From assembly GCA_016235595.1 (NCBI GenBank), contig JACRJX010000029.1, forward strand, positions 310,001 to 374,000: a stretch of DNA of 64,000 bases, read 5' to 3'. Shown here in pieces: positions 61,796 to 64,000 of this stretch; the stretch's first letter is position 1, and every line of letters begins with the position of its first letter. Made by a program: the position numbers and the translations under genes. The notes beneath the pieces are model-generated. The model was not told where the DNA came from. It did not search any database and saw only the letters and a list, made by a program, of their open reading frames with translations. The DNA comes from Verrucomicrobiota bacterium. GTDB lineage: Bacteria > Verrucomicrobiota > Verrucomicrobiia > CAIQCK01.

Positions 61796-62467
61796 ATGAA
61801 TCCTCCCGTTCCACCAGAAATCGGTTCGCACGTCATCCCGCTGATGGCCGCGCTGATGCTGGTCGTGCAAATGCTCCTGATTGCGCAGCGCATGTTGCTT
61901 ACCAGCATCCGGCTCTTCGCGATTCAATCGTTGCTGCTCGCTGGCATCGCTGCCGTTGTGGCGTATTACTACAATGCCAGCCACGTCTATGTCGTCGCGG
62001 TGCTGACGTTCATCGGCAAAGTGACCTTTCTGCCCTGGCTGTTGAACCGTTTGGTGCATCGCATCCAAATCCACCAGGAAACCGAGCCGTTGCTCAACGC
62101 TCCTTCCTCGATGCTCGTTTGTGGAGCGCTGACGCTGCTGGGCTACAGCGTCACGCGACCCTTCACTTCGCTTGAAAAACTCGGCAGCAACACCCTGGCC
62201 ATCGCCCTTGCGCTTTTGTTGACCGGCTTCTTCCTCATGATCAACCGCCGCAAAGCCCTCACGCAGGTATTGGCGCTGTTGACGGTGGAAAACGGTGTGA
62301 TGCTCGCGGCGGTGGCGCTCACCACCTATGGCATGCCGCTCGTGGTCGAACTGGGCATCTTCTTTGATGTGTTGGTGGCGGTGATGGTGCTGGGCATCCT
62401 GGTTTACCGCATCCGCGAGAACTTCGCCTCGATGGACACCGGCAAGCTGGATCAGTTGAAAGGCTGA
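61796..62467 (+). CDS. hyfE: HyfE-like membrane subunit (second cluster)
   Basis: This 223-residue protein starts two bases after the hyfC stop. It has six or seven hydrophobic segments with INRRKALTQVLALLTVENGV, which matches the NuoK-like Glu helix, and VVELGIFFDVLVAVMVLGIL near the C-terminus. It is clearly paralogous to the 54423 product (RSKAISQVCGYLILENGIYL). It lies one base before hyfF. Confidence 0.88.
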   Translation: MNPPVPPEIGSHVIPLMAALMLVVQMLLIAQRMLLTSIRLFAIQSLLLAGIAAVVAYYYNASHVYVVAVLTFIGKVTFLPWLLNRLVHRIQIHQETEPLLNAPSSMLVCGALTLLGYSVTRPFTSLEKLGSNTLAIALALLLTGFFLMINRRKALTQVLALLTVENGVMLAAVALTTYGMPLVVELGIFFDVLVAVMVLGILVYRIRENFASMDTGKLDQLKG

Positions 62468-62468
62468 C

Positions 62469-63959
62469 ATGTTATTGCTCACACCCATCCTGCTTGCTCC
62501 GCTCGCCGCAGCGCTCTTGTGCCTGCTCGTGCCCTCGCGGCGCGTCATGGCTGCACTGGGTGTGCTGGCTTTCGCGACTACGCTGGGACTGGGTGTTGTG
62601 TTGTTGAACGAAGTTCTGGCTCATGGCGTCGTGAGAGAGTGGAGCGAATTTCTGTCTGCGGACGCCTTAAGCGCCTGGATGGTGCTGCTCATTTCGGTCG
62701 TTTCACTGGCCACTTCGCTTTACGCCGGGCGCTACTTCCAGCGCGACATGGCGGCGGGCGTAGTCACCCCAGGACGGATGCGTGAGTTCTTCGTGCTCAC
62801 GCCGTTGTTTGGGTCGGGCATGTTCCTCGTCGTGCTGGCCAACAACCTGGGTGTGATGTGGGCGGCGGTTGAGGGCACTGCGCTCTCCTCCGTGCTGCTG
62901 GTGGCGCTCTACAACCGCCGGAACTCCCTCGAAGCTGCCTGGAAATACGTCATCATGGGCAGTTTGGGGCTGGCGCTGGCGTTGCTCGGCACTGTGTTCG
63001 TCTATGCGGCCGCCTGCAAGAGCAATCCGGATTCGCTGCCTAGTTTCAACTGGTCGTATTTGATGAGCGTGGCGCGCCAACTCGATCCTTACCAATTGAA
63101 GCTGGCATTCGTGTTCGCTCTTGTTGGTTACGGCACGAAGGCCGGTTTTGCGCCCATGCACACCTGGCTGCCCGACGCACACAGCGAAGCGCCGTCGCCC
63201 ACCAGTGCCATGCTGTCGGGCGTATCGCTCAAGATTGCGCTCTACGCGCTGCTGCGGTTTCACATTCTCACCACGGCGTGTCTGGACGCCGGGCCGGACG
63301 CTGGGTTTAGCGGCCACCTCCTGTTGGGCTTCGGCCTGTTCTCCATGCTGCTGGCGCCGCCGTTCATCCTGGTGCAGAAGAATCTCAAACGGATGCTCGC
63401 CTATTCGAGCCTTGAACACGTCGGCCTGATCTGTGTCGGCATCGCTCTCAACACTCCGTTAACCATTTTCGGCGCGCTGCTGCATATGGGCTATCACGCG
63501 CTGACCAAACCGGTGTTGTTCTTCGCGGCGGGCAATATCCATCAGACCTTTCACTCACTCGAATTTCGCGTCATCGGGCCGGGCGTGGGGAAGGTGCTGC
63601 CCGTTACGGTTCTGTTGATGGGTCTGGCCGCGCTGGCCGCGGTGGGCTTGCCGCCGTTCGGCCTGTTCTTTAGCGAACTGACCATCATTAGCGGTGGCCT
63701 GGCGGCTCATCAAACCACCGTCAGTGTCATCATCCTGGTGGCGCTGCTGGCCTCGTTCTGCGGCATCCTGCAACAACTCACCCGCATCCTGCTGGGCGCC
63801 CGCAAGCCGGGCGACCACCCCACCGATGCGCGCCGGACGGATGGCGTGCCGGCGATGGCGCTGCTGCTTGGCAGCCTGCTGCTCTTCAGCGTGTGGCTGC
63901 CCGCGCCGTTGTTGGAACTGATGCGCCGGGCGGCAGCCATCATCGGAGGCATGCCATGA
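62469..63959 (+). CDS. hyfF: HyfF-like antiporter-type membrane subunit (second cluster)
   Basis: This 496-residue NuoN/M-family paralogue of the 55061 product contains VMWAAVEGTALSSVLLVALY, VGYGTKAGFAPMHTWLPDAH, SEAPSPTSAMLSGVSLKIAL and KNLKRMLAYSSLEHVGLICV. The helix Glu, the Lys/His pair and the LPDAHSEAPSP loop are more canonical than in the first cluster's copy (KPDAYGEAPGI). The stop overlaps the next start by ATGA. Confidence 0.9.
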   Translation: MLLLTPILLAPLAAALLCLLVPSRRVMAALGVLAFATTLGLGVVLLNEVLAHGVVREWSEFLSADALSAWMVLLISVVSLATSLYAGRYFQRDMAAGVVTPGRMREFFVLTPLFGSGMFLVVLANNLGVMWAAVEGTALSSVLLVALYNRRNSLEAAWKYVIMGSLGLALALLGTVFVYAAACKSNPDSLPSFNWSYLMSVARQLDPYQLKLAFVFALVGYGTKAGFAPMHTWLPDAHSEAPSPTSAMLSGVSLKIALYALLRFHILTTACLDAGPDAGFSGHLLLGFGLFSMLLAPPFILVQKNLKRMLAYSSLEHVGLICVGIALNTPLTIFGALLHMGYHALTKPVLFFAAGNIHQTFHSLEFRVIGPGVGKVLPVTVLLMGLAALAAVGLPPFGLFFSELTIISGGLAAHQTTVSVIILVALLASFCGILQQLTRILLGARKPGDHPTDARRTDGVPAMALLLGSLLLFSVWLPAPLLELMRRAAAIIGGMP

Positions 63960-64000
63960 ACCTGTCGGCCGTTTCCCCCGAACTTCAACCCGTCTTGGAA
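63956..64000 (+). CDS. Start of next subunit, probably HyfG-like (partial)
   Basis: An ATG overlaps the hyfF stop (ATGA), and 15 codons are seen before the window ends. By the order of the first cluster (B, C, E, F, G) this should be the second large-subunit-like gene, with NuoC-like N-terminus. The visible residues (NLSAVSPELQPVLE) neither prove nor refute that. Confidence 0.5.
   Translation, partial: MNLSAVSPELQPVLE

Noticed and set aside
50811..64000. Interpretation of the clusters as an Mrp-type antiporter or as NADH dehydrogenase
   Set aside because: NuoD-, NuoB- and ferredoxin-like subunits with HyfE-type proteins are present, while MrpE/F/G and NADH-binding NuoE/F/G genes are absent within the window.

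Overview
The window is GC-rich, with compact, often ATGA-coupled operons, and looks like a chromosomal segment of a member of the Verrucomicrobiota (PVC superphylum). This is an inference from gene content, not from a marker gene. The supporting content is: many Tat- or Sec-exported xylose-isomerase-like proteins, an HzsA-related multiheme protein, exported GH127 and ceramidase-like enzymes, a kinase/LRR/FGE fusion, a DUF3592 protein, W-repeat solenoids, and an HTH-EIIA protein of the kind known in Chlamydiae. I saw no rRNA, tRNA or CRISPR array.

Layout. 0-3.7 kb: a gene end, an ankyrin protein and a small membrane protein. 3.8-13.3 kb: an IlvD-family dehydratase with a large insertion, a W-repeat solenoid, two Tat-exported TIM-barrel proteins, and a double FAD-oxidoreductase/HEAT fusion. 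13.4-19 kb: a chagasin-like inhibitor, a malQ gene broken by a stop exactly at its catalytic Glu codon, dciA, and DUF3592 and DUF2851 genes. 19-24.6 kb: a third exported TIM barrel, purH, a TrpB2-type trpB, a cyclase-family protein and an esterase. 24.8-29.7 kb: a six-gene operon joining an Mla-type lipid ABC transporter (STAS, MlaE, MlaF, MlaD) to an RsbU/RsbW-like partner-switching pair. 29.8-41.9 kb: an exported carbohydrate/redox region with GH127, IclR, HzsA-related cytochrome, a lipoprotein hydrolase, a ceramidase-like protein, a Tat-exported DegT-family protein, a tetraheme cytochrome and a homocysteine methyltransferase. 41.9-47.6 kb: the kinase/LRR/FGE protein, then an accessory patch with a decayed REP-associated transposase between inverted repeats and four small orphan genes. 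47.6-50.4 kb (minus strand): an EF-P-like gene, a degenerate hydrolase and tyrS.

50.6-64 kb, read to the right from a good sigma70-like promoter, holds two consecutive clusters for membrane complexes of the Hyf/Ehr/complex I family (B, C, E, F, G, fused H-I; then B, C, E, F and the start of a further gene). The complete large subunit lacks the cysteines that bind the NiFe centre, so this is better read as an Ehr-type (energy-converting-hydrogenase-related) complex than as a hydrogenase. A small HTH gene opens the first cluster, and a DNA-binding-HTH/PTS-EIIA fusion sits between its B and C genes. This paired cluster with built-in PTS-type regulators is the most interesting system in the window. 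The in-frame stop at the MalQ active site and a new short helical motif shared by two unrelated loci come next.
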